From Myxococcales bacterium (lineage in GTDB: Bacteria; Myxococcota_A; Polyangia; Nannocystales; Nannocystaceae), in NCBI GenBank assembly GCA_020633315.1, contig JACKDV010000001.1, positions 868,001-932,000 on the forward strand: DNA of 64,000 bases, written 5' to 3'. Shown in pieces: positions 30,396 to 38,285 of this stretch. Numbering within the stretch: position 1 is the stretch's first letter; each line of letters begins with the position of its first letter. Below the pieces are notes generated by a model. That model worked only from the letters and a program-made list of their open reading frames with translations, searched no databases and was not told where the DNA came from. A program made the position numbers and the translations under genes.

Positions 30396-30698
30396 TCAGC
30401 CGCAGGCGTAGCTGCAGTCGAACCCGCCGCCGTCGCGCTCACTGCAGGAGCGTCCGCCGGTGTTCAGGCAGCTCGAGCTGGCCTTGCCATCACAGCCGGG
30501 CGGGATGTCGGAGCACTGCGGCGGCGTGGAGTTGGGCTCGCTGCAGTCGTCGTGGCTGCAGAGCTCCGTGCGGACGTCGCATTCCTCGCTGCCGCAGGCG
30601 AACGACCCGAGGTCTTCTTCCTCGGCACAGGAGCCGCCCCCGATGCCAGCCACGGCCGCCAGGATCCACGTGACGAATTGCCGACGAAGCGAGCCCAT
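30396..30698 (-). CDS. Small Cys-rich lipoprotein
   Basis: 100 residues from ATG 30698. The leader MGSLRRQFVTWILAAVAGIG is followed by GGSC, so the lipid-bearing Cys is residue 24. The mature part contains ten further cysteines (FACGSEECDVRTELCSHDDC and later), consistent with several disulfides. Such small Cys-rich lipoproteins are common in myxobacteria and have no assigned function. An AT-rich stretch at 30801-30850 lies upstream and could hold its promoter. Confidence 0.75.
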   Translation of the reverse strand: MGSLRRQFVTWILAAVAGIGGGSCAEEEDLGSFACGSEECDVRTELCSHDDCSEPNSTPPQCSDIPPGCDGKASSSCLNTGGRSCSERDGGGFDCSYACG

Positions 30699-30823
30699 GC
30701 CCCGATGGTACCCGGGCGGGACACCCCCGCGGGATTCTCGCCTGTCACGGGGGGACTCGGGCCCAGGACCACGCGTACCGCCCCCAATACGCCCACCAGC
30801 TCTACTTTACATAATATTGATTA

Positions 30824-30841
30824 TCGGAAATTTCGGAAATT
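30824..30841. repeat. Tandem 9-mer TCGGAAATT in an AT-rich spacer
   Basis: TCGGAAATT occurs twice head to tail (30824-30832 and 30833-30841). The second half also forms a short palindrome, AATTTC-G-GAAATT. The surrounding 30801-30850 is the most AT-rich stretch I noticed in the window. It may be a promoter or operator for the small lipoprotein (minus-strand -10-like GATAAT or TATTAT is visible), or a scar at the edge of acquired DNA. Confidence 0.5.
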
Positions 30842-30904
30842 GATGTGTAGGCCCCACATGCAAATGGTCGCGGAGCCGCTGCAGCTAGAGATCTTCTCCC
30901 GATC

Positions 30905-31618
30905 TCACCGGACGAGCACCGGCCGCAGCCCGATCGGCTCGTTCATAGGGTTGCCGAACAGCACCAGCCGCCGTGCCGACGACGCACACTCCGACGCGAG
31001 CGCTTCGCAGCTCCCGCCCCGCACCACGCGCTGCAGCGCCAGGGGCTCGTCCTCCCAGCGCGCCTGGGGACGGGACGGGTCATCGGCGCACCACTCGTCG
31101 ACGTTGCCGTAGACATCGTACAGCCCCCACGGGTTCGGCCGCTTCGTCCCCACCGGGTGGACCCGAGCGCCCGCGTTCGCCGCGAACCAGGCGTGGTCGG
31201 GCAGCTCGCGCGCGTCGTCGCCGAAGTGCCACGCCGAGGTCGTGCCCGCGCGGACCGCGGCCTCCCACTCGGCCTCGTACGGCAGGCGGACCTTCCAGCC
31301 CGCATCTCCGGTGCACCGGTGGATCTGTCGCTCGATCCGTCCACACAGCGCCCGCGCGAGATTCCAGCCACAGTCGACAGGGCAGCGCTCGTCGCCCCGC
31401 AGCGCCGCTGCCCACCCCGCCAGGAGAGCGCCCGTGGCCACGGCCCGGAACCACCGCACCGTCACCGGCGTCGCCGCGAACCAGATCGTCCCGGAGGTCG
31501 GCGGGCACCGGAGGAACACGGCGTCGGGCAGCGAAGGATCGCAGATCACGTCCGGCAAGCTCGTCCTCTCGGCGCGACAGCGTACCACCCGAGCGCGTTC
31601 AGCTGGGGAGCGGGCCAT
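30905..31618 (-). CDS. FGE/sulfatase-modifying-factor-like protein, short
   Basis: 237 residues from ATG 31618. The sequence follows the FGE-sulfatase (SUMF1) fold: FAATPVTVRWFRAV, then LPYEAEWEAAVRAG, PVGTKRPNPWGLYDVYGNVD, EWCADDP, RVVRGGSC and IGLRPVL. True formylglycine-generating enzymes oxidise a sulfatase Cys; most bacterial relatives have other roles, such as EgtB-like oxidases or binding proteins. The N-terminal part of the domain is shorter than usual (canonical members are ~250-300 residues), so it may be partial or divergent. It is last in a run of minus-strand genes but separated from the GNAT gene by a hairpin. Confidence 0.75.
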   Translation of the reverse strand: MARSPAERARVVRCRAERTSLPDVICDPSLPDAVFLRCPPTSGTIWFAATPVTVRWFRAVATGALLAGWAAALRGDERCPVDCGWNLARALCGRIERQIHRCTGDAGWKVRLPYEAEWEAAVRAGTTSAWHFGDDARELPDHAWFAANAGARVHPVGTKRPNPWGLYDVYGNVDEWCADDPSRPQARWEDEPLALQRVVRGGSCEALASECASSARRLVLFGNPMNEPIGLRPVLVR

Positions 31619-31702
31619 GTGACCGTGCGGCAGCGCTTCCGGAGGACGGGATCCCCGATGGTGCGGATCGGCGGCAGGCTCAATTCGAGGCTCCGGCTCG
31701 AC

Positions 31703-31720
31703 GGTCGCTCGCGAGCGACC
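31703..31720 (-). terminator. Perfect 18-bp palindrome after the GNAT gene
   Basis: GGTCGCTCGCGAGCGACC is a perfect palindrome, two bases beyond the stop codon of the GNAT gene (stop at 31723-31725, read leftward). Position and symmetry suggest a terminator for the HDO/DJ-1/GNAT transcript; no T-tract follows. It could alternatively be a protein-binding site. Confidence 0.45.
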
Positions 31721-31722
31721 GG

Positions 31723-32292
31723 TCAGCGAGGACTGATCTCCTCGAGCCTCGCCTGGAAGTCCGTCACGGAGACGTACATGAACACCCCCTCCACCGGCGG
31801 GTGGTCGGGGCTTGGCCGCGAGTAGTCCGGCAGCCGACCGTACTGCTGGAAGCCGAGGAAGGCCCACAGACCCATGGCCGGCGCGTCGGCCCGCACGTCG
31901 AGCGTCATGACGTCGACGCCGATGCGGCGACAGTGGCGGCCGAGCTCCTTGGCCCCCTCGAGGAGGATCCCTTGGTGCCTCGCGTCCGGCACGAGCATCG
32001 CCTTCGACACGTCACCGATGTGCTGATTGTTCGGAGATCCGTGCTGCTCGAGCACGAGCATCCCGAACGGCTCGCCCTCGCGGCTCGTGATGAGCAGCAC
32101 GTGCGTCCGACCGTGCTTCATGCGCGTGCGTAGATCGGCGATGAAGTGGGCGGCCTGCTCATCGCTCAGCTCCCCGTCGAAGCCGACGGTGCTGTCCTGC
32201 TTGGAGACGTCGTTGACGATGCGGACGATCGACGAGGCGGTCTCGTCGTCGAGCGCGTCGATCCACCTCAGGTCCCGGTCCTTGCCTGCCAT
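31723..32292 (-). CDS. GNAT family acetyltransferase
   Basis: 189 residues. The GNAT core is seen as HVLLITSREGEPFGMLVLEQ (strands 2-4), then SKAMLVPDARHQGILLEGAK, where the acetyl-CoA-binding loop is a variant of R/Q-x-x-G-x-G/A, and MGLWAFLGFQQYG near the end. The start overlaps the stop of the DJ-1 gene (TGATG), so the two are translated together. The substrate is unknown; context suggests an amine in a small-molecule route with the HDO and PLP enzymes. Confidence 0.85.
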   Translation of the reverse strand: MAGKDRDLRWIDALDDETASSIVRIVNDVSKQDSTVGFDGELSDEQAAHFIADLRTRMKHGRTHVLLITSREGEPFGMLVLEQHGSPNNQHIGDVSKAMLVPDARHQGILLEGAKELGRHCRRIGVDVMTLDVRADAPAMGLWAFLGFQQYGRLPDYSRPSPDHPPVEGVFMYVSVTDFQARLEEISPR

Positions 32293-32921
32293 CAGCTCTC
32301 CCTCCGCTCATAGCCGCGGTAGTCCAAGTACCGCGCCGTCTCCCGCGCTACCTCGACGCCGTGCTGCTGCTCCACGATGTGGAAGGCCATGTCGATCCCC
32401 GCGCTGATTCCGGCCGACGTCACGACCTGATCGTCGACGAACCGTCCTTCATCGATCACCTCGATGGTCGCGTCGAGCGAGCCGAGGGTCTCGAGCGCGC
32501 CCCAGTGCGTCGTCGCGCGCTTCTCATGCAGCACGCCTGCCCTCGCCAGCAGCAGCGCTCCGGAGCACACCGAGGTGGTGCGCGTGGCGGCCTTGGACGT
32601 GGCGGCGATCCACGAGGTGATCCGCTCGTCGTCGAGGAGCGGGCGCGTGCCGAAGCCGCCGGGCACGACGAGGATGTCGATGGGCGGACAGTCCTCGAAC
32701 GTGTGGGTGGGCGTGATCTCGAGGCGGCCCGACGCCACGATCGGCCGCGCCTCCACGGCGACGGTGAAGACCTCGTAGGGGGCCGAGGCCTCGGTGCGAC
32801 GCGAGTCGACCCCCGCCACCAGCCGCGTACGCGAGAAGACCTCGAACGGTCCGGAGAAATCCAGCACGTCGACGTCGTCGAAGATCAGGATCCCCACTCG
32901 CGTACGCAACGGCTGCGGCAT
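32292..32921 (-). CDS. DJ-1/PfpI family protein, isonitrile-hydratase-like
   Basis: 209 residues. The fold is clear: VGILIFDDVDVLDFSGPFEV at the start with Glu27, then DILVVPGGFGTRPLL, the nucleophile elbow TSVCSGALLLARAG with Cys119, TTHWGAL, and VTSAGISAGIDMAFHIVEQ. The last motif is typical of the isonitrile hydratase (InhA) and GATase1-like AraC N-domain branch. Isonitrile hydratases turn R-NC into N-formamides. That activity is only suggested by similarity. The gene lies 24 bp after the HDO gene and overlaps the GNAT gene, so the three form an operon. Confidence 0.87.
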   Translation of the reverse strand: MPQPLRTRVGILIFDDVDVLDFSGPFEVFSRTRLVAGVDSRRTEASAPYEVFTVAVEARPIVASGRLEITPTHTFEDCPPIDILVVPGGFGTRPLLDDERITSWIAATSKAATRTTSVCSGALLLARAGVLHEKRATTHWGALETLGSLDATIEVIDEGRFVDDQVVTSAGISAGIDMAFHIVEQQHGVEVARETARYLDYRGYERRES

Positions 32922-32945
32922 GGGTCGATTCCGGGCGACTCGTAG

Positions 32946-33710
32946 TCAGGCGGCGAGGAGCTCGGGCGCATCCCGGTAGTTGTTCTGGATGCCCGTGTAG
33001 AAGCCCCAGAAGCGGTCGCAGGTGTCGCGGACGGACTGCAGTGCTTCCTCCTGCATCTCGCGCGTGTGACAGGCCGCGGCCACCATCGTCAGCCCGTCCC
33101 GCACGTGCGCGATGTCTTCCTTCGCGTGCACGGTGAAGAACTTCATGTCGTGCTCCGTGAGCCCGAAGACCTGCGGCAGGAACTCGTGGCGCATCTGGCC
33201 TTCGACTTTGTCGATGTTCTGGAACTCGCTGGCCACCATGATCGCCGCCGCCGCCTTGTGGAACTGCGCACGGTCCTCGACCATCTGGCGGCGGAACTCG
33301 ATGAGCTCGGTGGTCTCCGGGGTCGGCGGGGCCTCGAGCATCTCTTCCGTGATGCCGATGGCGAAGATGAACCGCTCCATCAGCTCGAGGTGACCGTCGG
33401 TCTGCGACAGGCGGCCGGTCGCCTCTTCGTAGAGGTTCGAGGCGAGGCGCTTCCGCTCCGATCTCACCGTGCAATTGTAGAAGAGACACGCGATGTAGCG
33501 CTCGAACATCTGCGTCAGGTGGTAGGTCTCGCGCGCCGCGAAGCGGACCAGCTGCACGAGCTCGTCGCGCTTCTCCGGGCCGGCCGCACTGAGCTCCATG
33601 ACGAGCCGAAACACCGGGTGCTTCAAGGTCGAGTGCTCGCGGGCTTCGCTCTCGAGCTGACGCTTGAATTCCTTCGTCTCGATCATGGGCTGTTCGGTCG
33701 TCGTCTGCAT
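32946..33710 (-). CDS. Haem-oxygenase-like diiron oxidase (HDO) candidate
   Basis: 254 residues from ATG 33710, preceded by a strong GGGGGAGA ribosome-binding site; the frame is open further but that start fits best. The all-helical fold matches the PqqC/TenA/HDO superfamily ('iron-containing redox enzyme'). All six metal-ligand positions expected for an HDO seem present: Glu95 or Glu96 in LYEEATG, His107 in TDGHLEL, Glu162 in ASEFQNI, and His195, Asp199, His202 in VHAKEDIAHV. HDOs such as UndA, BesC and SznF use O2 for C-C cleavage, N-oxygenation or fragmentation of amino-acid-like substrates. The neighbours (DJ-1, GNAT, and nearby a PLP cysteine-synthase-like enzyme) suggest amino-acid-derived metabolite chemistry. 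Confidence 0.85.
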   Translation of the reverse strand: MQTTTEQPMIETKEFKRQLESEAREHSTLKHPVFRLVMELSAAGPEKRDELVQLVRFAARETYHLTQMFERYIACLFYNCTVRSERKRLASNLYEEATGRLSQTDGHLELMERFIFAIGITEEMLEAPPTPETTELIEFRRQMVEDRAQFHKAAAAIMVASEFQNIDKVEGQMRHEFLPQVFGLTEHDMKFFTVHAKEDIAHVRDGLTMVAAACHTREMQEEALQSVRDTCDRFWGFYTGIQNNYRDAPELLAA

Positions 33711-33895
33711 CGTCTCCCCCGAGTTGAGGCGCTGTGAACCGAGGCCCTGTGCCGCGGAGCAGTGAACGCTAGCACGCACCCGGAGTCGGCCGGAACCCAC
33801 CCCGCTCCGTCGAGCCGGCCGAAGGGCTCGCCTCCCCTCGCCCTCCCCTCCCCTCGAGGATCGCCGTCGGGGCGGACGCCCCCTCGAGCTTCGGG

Positions 33896-34060
33896 TCAGA
33901 GTTTGTGAATCTATCCCGCGCGTCGTCGAACGCCGTCGGCGTGGCCGAGACCAAGGCGCGAGACCGAAGGCATATCGGGGTATTTCGAGCGTCGAGCAAC
34001 GCAGGGCTCGGCCGCGGGGGCGGTGTTCGACGGCGTGGGGGATCGATTCAAAAATTCTCA
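33896..34060. repeat. ~165-bp element with long imperfect terminal inverted repeats
   Basis: The left arm starts near 33902 (TTTGTGAATCTATCCCGCGC) and the right arm ends near 34052. The reverse complement of the right arm reads TTTGAATCGATCCCCCACGC, then continues CGTCGAAC-A-CCG against the left arm's CGTCGAAC-G-CCG. Pairing persists, with mismatches, for about 55 bases per side (to GGCCGAG on both arms). The element could fold into a very long hairpin. It lies in the 347-bp gene-free stretch 33711-34057 between the HDO gene and the M14-like gene, and its right end touches the stop codon of the latter. The remainder (33711-33895) is GC-rich with a CT-rich run and no gene. No transposase is present. 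Confidence 0.75.
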
Positions 34061-35161
34061 GCCGACCGCCTCGCCCACGTGCTTCACCGTCGCGGCAACG
34101 ACCTCACGGCCGTGCTCGCGGACGGCCGCGCGCCAGCGAGCGTCCTCCACGGGGTAGAAGACCCTACGCAGGCGCAACCGGGCCCTCTGCCCGGCGACCG
34201 AGCGACACTCGTCGCGGTGGTGGAAGTGGTTCTCGGCCTGAAGGGCCAGCAGGACCTTCAGGGCTGGCTCCGTGCCGAGCTCCAACGTCATCGCAGTCAC
34301 CGTCGCGTGGGGCAGGACCTCGTCCACGATGGACTTGGCGGTGCCTGAAAGCGCCGGACCGCTGGCTTCGCCCTCCGTCGCGTTGCGGCACAGGGGTCCC
34401 CAGAGGGCGCGCGCACGCTGCAGCTCGACGCTCGCGACCGGATACCCGTGAATGGCCTCGGCCTGACCGCGGGTGCCGAGGCCGCAGTGGATGTCGACGA
34501 AGGCGATGTGCTCGATTCCGTCGCCCACGTCTCGCAGGAGCGAGCGAAACGTCTGGTTGGACCACGACGGCCGCTGGCCCCCGAAGAAGAGCCCCTTCGG
34601 GTGGCTGAACTGGCCCCTCGAAATCGCGGCCTGAGCCGCCGCTCGGCCGTGGCGAGCCCGATACGCGAGGAGTCGCGCCAGCGAGCGCACTCGTGTGAAT
34701 GAAGTCATGGAGGGCGGGGCAATCGCCTCGGCGAGCGCGTCGTAGTGCTCGTTCTTGGGCGGCTCCCCGTCGAACTCGATGAAGTTGCGGTTGACGTCGA
34801 CGTTGTCTTCGTCGACCCGTCGACCCCAGGCGAACCCATAGGGGTTGAGGGCGTGCACGAAGACGACCCGCACATCGTCGGGACGCGACTGGAGCCGGCC
34901 GCTGCGCATCGCGTCCACGGCGATGGCCGAGCCGACGAAGCCCTCGACGCCGTGAGCTCCGGTGTTGAAGATCGCCGCCGACCTCGGCGCGCTTCCGCCC
35001 AGGACCGCGACGTCGGTAGACAGCGCCTCCCCACCCGGTCCCGAGCGCGGGTGCTCGTACCGGGTCAATTGCGCGCCCGCCTGGGCCGCGGACTCGAGGA
35101 AGCGGTCTCGCGCTTCCGCGTACGACGACGAGAACACGTCCTTGGACCAGGAGGTCGGCAT
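34058..35161 (-). CDS. DUF2817/M14-like zinc peptidase
   Basis: 367 residues from ATG 35161. Zinc ligands of an M14-type carboxypeptidase are seen: His70 and Glu73 in GAHGVEGFVGS, then His in FVDIHCGLG, with the catalytic Glu in MTLELGT. The block HALNPYGFAWGRR followed by DVNRNF is typical of DUF2817. The family is poorly characterised and is expected to cleave an amide bond at the C-terminus of a peptide or a peptide-like substrate. No signal peptide. It reads toward the HDO operon but is separated from it by the inverted-repeat element. It is divergent from the PLP-enzyme gene. Confidence 0.87.
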   Translation of the reverse strand: MPTSWSKDVFSSSYAEARDRFLESAAQAGAQLTRYEHPRSGPGGEALSTDVAVLGGSAPRSAAIFNTGAHGVEGFVGSAIAVDAMRSGRLQSRPDDVRVVFVHALNPYGFAWGRRVDEDNVDVNRNFIEFDGEPPKNEHYDALAEAIAPPSMTSFTRVRSLARLLAYRARHGRAAAQAAISRGQFSHPKGLFFGGQRPSWSNQTFRSLLRDVGDGIEHIAFVDIHCGLGTRGQAEAIHGYPVASVELQRARALWGPLCRNATEGEASGPALSGTAKSIVDEVLPHATVTAMTLELGTEPALKVLLALQAENHFHHRDECRSVAGQRARLRLRRVFYPVEDARWRAAVREHGREVVAATVKHVGEAVG

Positions 35162-35347
35162 CGCGGTGGGTGGACCGTCTACGAGGAGGAACGCGACACG
35201 GAAACCGGCACGTCGTTCGCAAATCCCGCGGCGAAGAGCTCCGAGGAGATGCGGTGGATCACCGCTTCACCTCTGTCCTGAGTACGTCAAGCGCTGCGGC
35301 CGACGCAAGCCGGGGAGCGATGTCGGCGGGCTACCGCACGGCGAGCA

Positions 35348-35419
35348 GCCACCCACGGTCGACTTCGAGCGGCCACCCACGGTCGACTTCGAGCAGCCAC
35401 CCACGGTCGACTTCGAGCG
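35348..35419. repeat. Three exact-length 24-bp tandem repeats
   Basis: Units start at 35348, 35372 and 35396 and differ only at the 24th base (g/a/g). Each holds CCCACGGTCGACTTCGAG, including a GTCGAC palindrome. In the plus frame ending at 35576 the unit reads PPTVDFER/Q, and on the minus strand SKSTVGG. It sits in the 411-bp stretch 35162-35572 between the M14-like and PLP-enzyme genes. Because 24 is a multiple of three, the array stays in frame in all readings. It may be a minisatellite or code for a repeated peptide (see the micro-ORF). Confidence 0.85.
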
Positions 35420-35495
35420 GCCGAGCCCGGCGCTCGAGAAAGGCGAAGGCGGACCTAGCGGCTCACCGAGCCTCAACGTACCGTCCACTGCATAC

Positions 35496-35576
35496 ATGGA
35501 GACGGTATCGGCGGCCGTGGACCGCGACATCGCTCAGCAGATTCACGAGGCTGTTCGCAGGGAAGGACGCGCTTGA
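35496..35576 (+). CDS. Micro-ORF overlapping the PLP-enzyme start
   Basis: 26 residues from ATG 35496, ending METVSAAV...RREGRA. The stop overlaps the TTG start of the PLP-enzyme gene (TTGA), an arrangement usual for translational coupling. GC content by codon position is about 77/46/69 percent, a coding-like pattern, though in only 26 codons. No Shine-Dalgarno precedes the ATG. The same frame is open upstream through the 24-bp repeats to a GTG at 35166, which would give a 136-residue peptide with three PPTVDFE units. Either form could be a leader or precursor peptide; both are unproven. Confidence 0.35.
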   Translation: METVSAAVDRDIAQQIHEAVRREGRA

Positions 35577-36688
35577 GCAAGCCCAACATGCAGCCGGACA
35601 TCGGGAGCACCGCTCCAGCCGTGCTCGACCCGCCCGGCGAGAGCGTCAGCGGCATCGCTGGCGAGGTGTACCGGGGGAAGGGCAAGCCCTGGTTGCCGCC
35701 CCCCGAGGGACTCGAGTGGCCGCGCGACACGGGGACCATCCTCGACGAGGTGGGCAACACGCCCGTCCAGGTGGTCTGCTTGGAGAACGGCAGCAGGATC
35801 GTCGCCAAGCTCGAGTGGGAGAATCCGACGGGCAGCAGCAAGGACCGCACGGCTACCATGATGCTGACCGCCGCGCGCCACCTCGGGCACCTCCGCGACG
35901 AGCACACGATCCTGGAGTCGTCGTCCGGGAACACGGGCATAGCGCTCGCAGCCTTCGGCAGGGCGCTGGGCCACGAGGTGATGCTGTGTGTCTCCGAGAC
36001 GGTCCCGGAAGGCCACACGCGGATCTTGCGTCGACTCGGGGCCAAGGTCGTGCTCAGCGCTGGCCACCTCGGCTCCGACGGCGCGTGGCAGCGCTCGCTC
36101 GAGCTGAACGCGTCCGACCCCGACCGGTACTTCCTTCCGCAGCAGTACGACAACCCGGCGAACCCGTGGGCCCACTACCTCAGCACCGGGCCCGAGCTCT
36201 GGGAGCAGTGCGAAGGGACCATCACACACTTCGTGGCCAGCGTCGGAACCGGCGGTACGGTCATGGGCACCGGCCAGTACCTGCGCGAGCGGAACCCCGA
36301 CGTCGAGATCATCGCCGTGCAGCCCGACGAGGAGAAGCACCGCCTGTTCGGGATGCGTCACCTCGGCTCCACGAAGATGCCTGGGATCTTCCGCTACGAG
36401 GGCATCCACGACATCGTCGAGGTCCCGACCGAGCGAGCCTACGAGGCGTGTCGTCGCGCCTGGCGAGAAGAAGACCTCCTCGGCGGCGCCTCGTCCGGCG
36501 CCGCGTTGGAGGTGGCCCATCGGCTCGCGCAGGAGGAAGGGGGACGGACCGTCGCGTGCATCCTGCCCGACTCGCGCGCCCGCTACCTCGACACCGGTCT
36601 GTGCGAGGGCTACGTTCGGGTCGACGGACGGGAGCTCACGGCGCTGCGTGTGCTCATCGAGCGCGTGGTCCAGGGGCGCCAGTCGTAG
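35573..36688 (+). CDS. PLP-dependent cysteine-synthase-like enzyme
   Basis: 371 residues from TTG 35573, placed by GGAAGGA 5 bases upstream; ATG 35588 is an alternative. It is a fold-type II PLP enzyme: the internal aldimine lysine is Lys90 in NPTGSSKDR, the substrate loop is SSSGNTG (residues 116-122), and the phosphate loop is VGTGGTVMGTG. A ~50-residue N-terminal extension precedes the core (ILDEVGNTP). Relatives include CysK, CysM, cystathionine beta-synthase and SbnA-like beta-replacement enzymes of secondary metabolism. There is no other cysteine pathway gene nearby; with the HDO operon across the divergent peptidase gene, a biosynthetic role with O-activated serine as substrate is plausible. 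Confidence 0.9.
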   Translation: MSKPNMQPDIGSTAPAVLDPPGESVSGIAGEVYRGKGKPWLPPPEGLEWPRDTGTILDEVGNTPVQVVCLENGSRIVAKLEWENPTGSSKDRTATMMLTAARHLGHLRDEHTILESSSGNTGIALAAFGRALGHEVMLCVSETVPEGHTRILRRLGAKVVLSAGHLGSDGAWQRSLELNASDPDRYFLPQQYDNPANPWAHYLSTGPELWEQCEGTITHFVASVGTGGTVMGTGQYLRERNPDVEIIAVQPDEEKHRLFGMRHLGSTKMPGIFRYEGIHDIVEVPTERAYEACRRAWREEDLLGGASSGAALEVAHRLAQEEGGRTVACILPDSRARYLDTGLCEGYVRVDGRELTALRVLIERVVQGRQS

Positions 36689-36795
36689 GGGGCGGCCGCG
36701 AGCACCCCGATCAGAGCGTCTCGGACAGCCCCGGTCCCCGGGCGAAGAGGACGGCCAACGGCCTCCCCACCCAGGGATGCGGCAACCGTCTCACG

Positions 36796-37623
36796 ATGGT
36801 GAGACAGCCACCCCTCATGCTGGAGAGCATGGACCAGATGCGCGAGCCCGAGCTTCCGGCGTGGCCGCGGTGGAGCGGCGCCCGGCACCTGGCCGCGCTG
36901 CGTCGGCACTCCACCACCGGACCCGGGGTCCCCGAGGTGGACGTCGAGGGCTACGCGTCGGAAGTGCTGGCGCTGACTGCGATCCCCGCCCGCGCCTGGC
37001 CTCGGTGGCTCACCTGGGCGCTGGACTCGGCGCTGGGCGGGTCGCTCACGCGGGCGATCGACGACGGCCGCTGGCTGAGGCTGGGCTGCGGCACCCGCAT
37101 TCGGCTGGGTGATTGCCCGTGGTCGCTGCGCTACGAGGCGGCCTGCGCGTCGCTCCGCGCCGAAGGTGACGGTGGCGATGCCCCGTGCCCGATGCGGGTG
37201 GCCGAGCGCGTGCTCGAGCAGGTGCTCGAGCACGTCGACTCGCCCGAGCCGGTGCGGCTGGCCTCGCTGTCCCCCGCGTCGATCGTCCAGCTCGCCGATG
37301 CGGTGCTGCGGCGCGACGATGCGTCGTTGCCCGACGATCCCGAGGAGCTCGCGGAGCCACTCGACGACGAGCTCGAGGCGGAGCGCGTACGGATGGTGCT
37401 GGGGCTGCACCGCATCTTGGCCCGCACGAGCCGCTCACGCAGCCACGAGCAGGCCCCGCGTGGTGGCGACCGCCGGCCCGTGCCCACGCGCATGCCCCCC
37501 CACGCGGCCACGGGCGGGCTGCGACCCGTCCAACCACTCCATCAGCGAGATGCCGCGAGCGCTACCGCGTCCGCACCGGCTGGAAAGCGCATCGTCGGCG
37601 ACGCATCCAGTGCCGCCCGGTAG
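36796..37623 (+). CDS. Hypothetical protein, unknown family
   Basis: 275 residues from ATG 36796. The body reads as an ordinary GC-rich coding frame with ARHLAALRRHST, PRWLTWALDSALGGSLTRAI, RLGCGTRIRLGDCPWSLRYE and an acidic helix (DDPEELAEPLDDELEAERVR). No membrane segment or known motif is seen. The last 27 codons overlap the convergent SDR gene and have poorer third-position GC. A run of seven C at 37495-37501 is a possible frameshift site, so the true C-terminus may be shorter. It follows the PLP enzyme by about 107 bp. Confidence 0.6.
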   Translation: MVRQPPLMLESMDQMREPELPAWPRWSGARHLAALRRHSTTGPGVPEVDVEGYASEVLALTAIPARAWPRWLTWALDSALGGSLTRAIDDGRWLRLGCGTRIRLGDCPWSLRYEAACASLRAEGDGGDAPCPMRVAERVLEQVLEHVDSPEPVRLASLSPASIVQLADAVLRRDDASLPDDPEELAEPLDDELEAERVRMVLGLHRILARTSRSRSHEQAPRGGDRRPVPTRMPPHAATGGLRPVQPLHQRDAASATASAPAGKRIVGDASSAAR

Positions 37624-38285
37624 ACTCCCTCGGCGACGTCCTCGGGAGTGGTCACCGCGTCGAGCCCCCCGATGGCCTCGAACGACCGCCGGGCGAGGTC
37701 GGCGTAGGGCTCGGGGAGCAAGCCCTCCATGCGCCCCTGCCCGTTCTTGGCGAAGCTCGTGCTGGGACCGTAGCCGGGCTGGACGAGCTTGACCCGAATT
37801 CCGTGCTCGGCCAGCTCGAGCGCGAGCGAGGTCGAGAAGCCCTCGATGGCGGTCTTGCTGGCCGTGTACGCGGCGACGAGGGGCATCGGCACCATCGCCA
37901 CGGTCGAGGTCACGTTGACGATCGTGCCCGATCGCCGGGCGCGGAACCCGGGGATCACGGCCTGGGCCATGGCCATCATCCCGAAGGTGTTGGTCTCGAA
38001 CACCTCGCGCACCGTGGCCATGGGGGTCGCCTCGAACGCTCCGAACAGGCCGATCCCGGCGTTGTTGACCAGGACGTCGATGGGCTCGCACGCGGCGACC
38101 ACCTCGGTGATCCGCTCGGGCTCGGTCACGTCGAGCGCGATCACCCGCATCCGCTCGGAGCTCGGCAGCAGCTCGGGCCGCGGCGCTCGCATGGTGGCGA
38201 CGACGCTCCAGCCGCGGTCGTGGAAGCATCGCGCGGTCTGCAGGCCGTAGCCCGAGGAGCAACCGGTGATGAGGACGGTCTTCAT
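37542..38285 (-). CDS. Short-chain dehydrogenase/reductase
   Basis: 247 residues from ATG 38285. Classical SDR motifs are in order: TGCSSGYG for cofactor binding, NNAGIGLFG, then the catalytic Ser, Tyr and Lys in NVTSTVAM and YTASKTA. The missing acidic residue after strand beta-2 and the Arg in ATMRAPRP point to NADP(H). The substrate is unknown. It is divergent from an AraC-type regulator, which probably controls it. Confidence 0.93.
   Translation of the reverse strand: MKTVLITGCSSGYGLQTARCFHDRGWSVVATMRAPRPELLPSSERMRVIALDVTEPERITEVVAACEPIDVLVNNAGIGLFGAFEATPMATVREVFETNTFGMMAMAQAVIPGFRARRSGTIVNVTSTVAMVPMPLVAAYTASKTAIEGFSTSLALELAEHGIRVKLVQPGYGPSTSFAKNGQGRMEGLLPEPYADLARRSFEAIGGLDAVTTPEDVAEGVYRAALDASPTMRFPAGADAVALAASR

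Noticed and set aside
33769..33999. Minus-strand 76-codon frame across the inverted-repeat element
   Set aside because: It lies within one arm of the inverted repeat, has no ribosome-binding site, and similar elements are likely noncoding.
35267..35530. Minus-strand 87-codon frame with repeated KSTVGG units and paired Cys
   Set aside because: It is an alternative reading of the 24-bp repeats without a ribosome-binding site. It conflicts with the plus-strand frame coupled to the PLP enzyme, so I did not call it.
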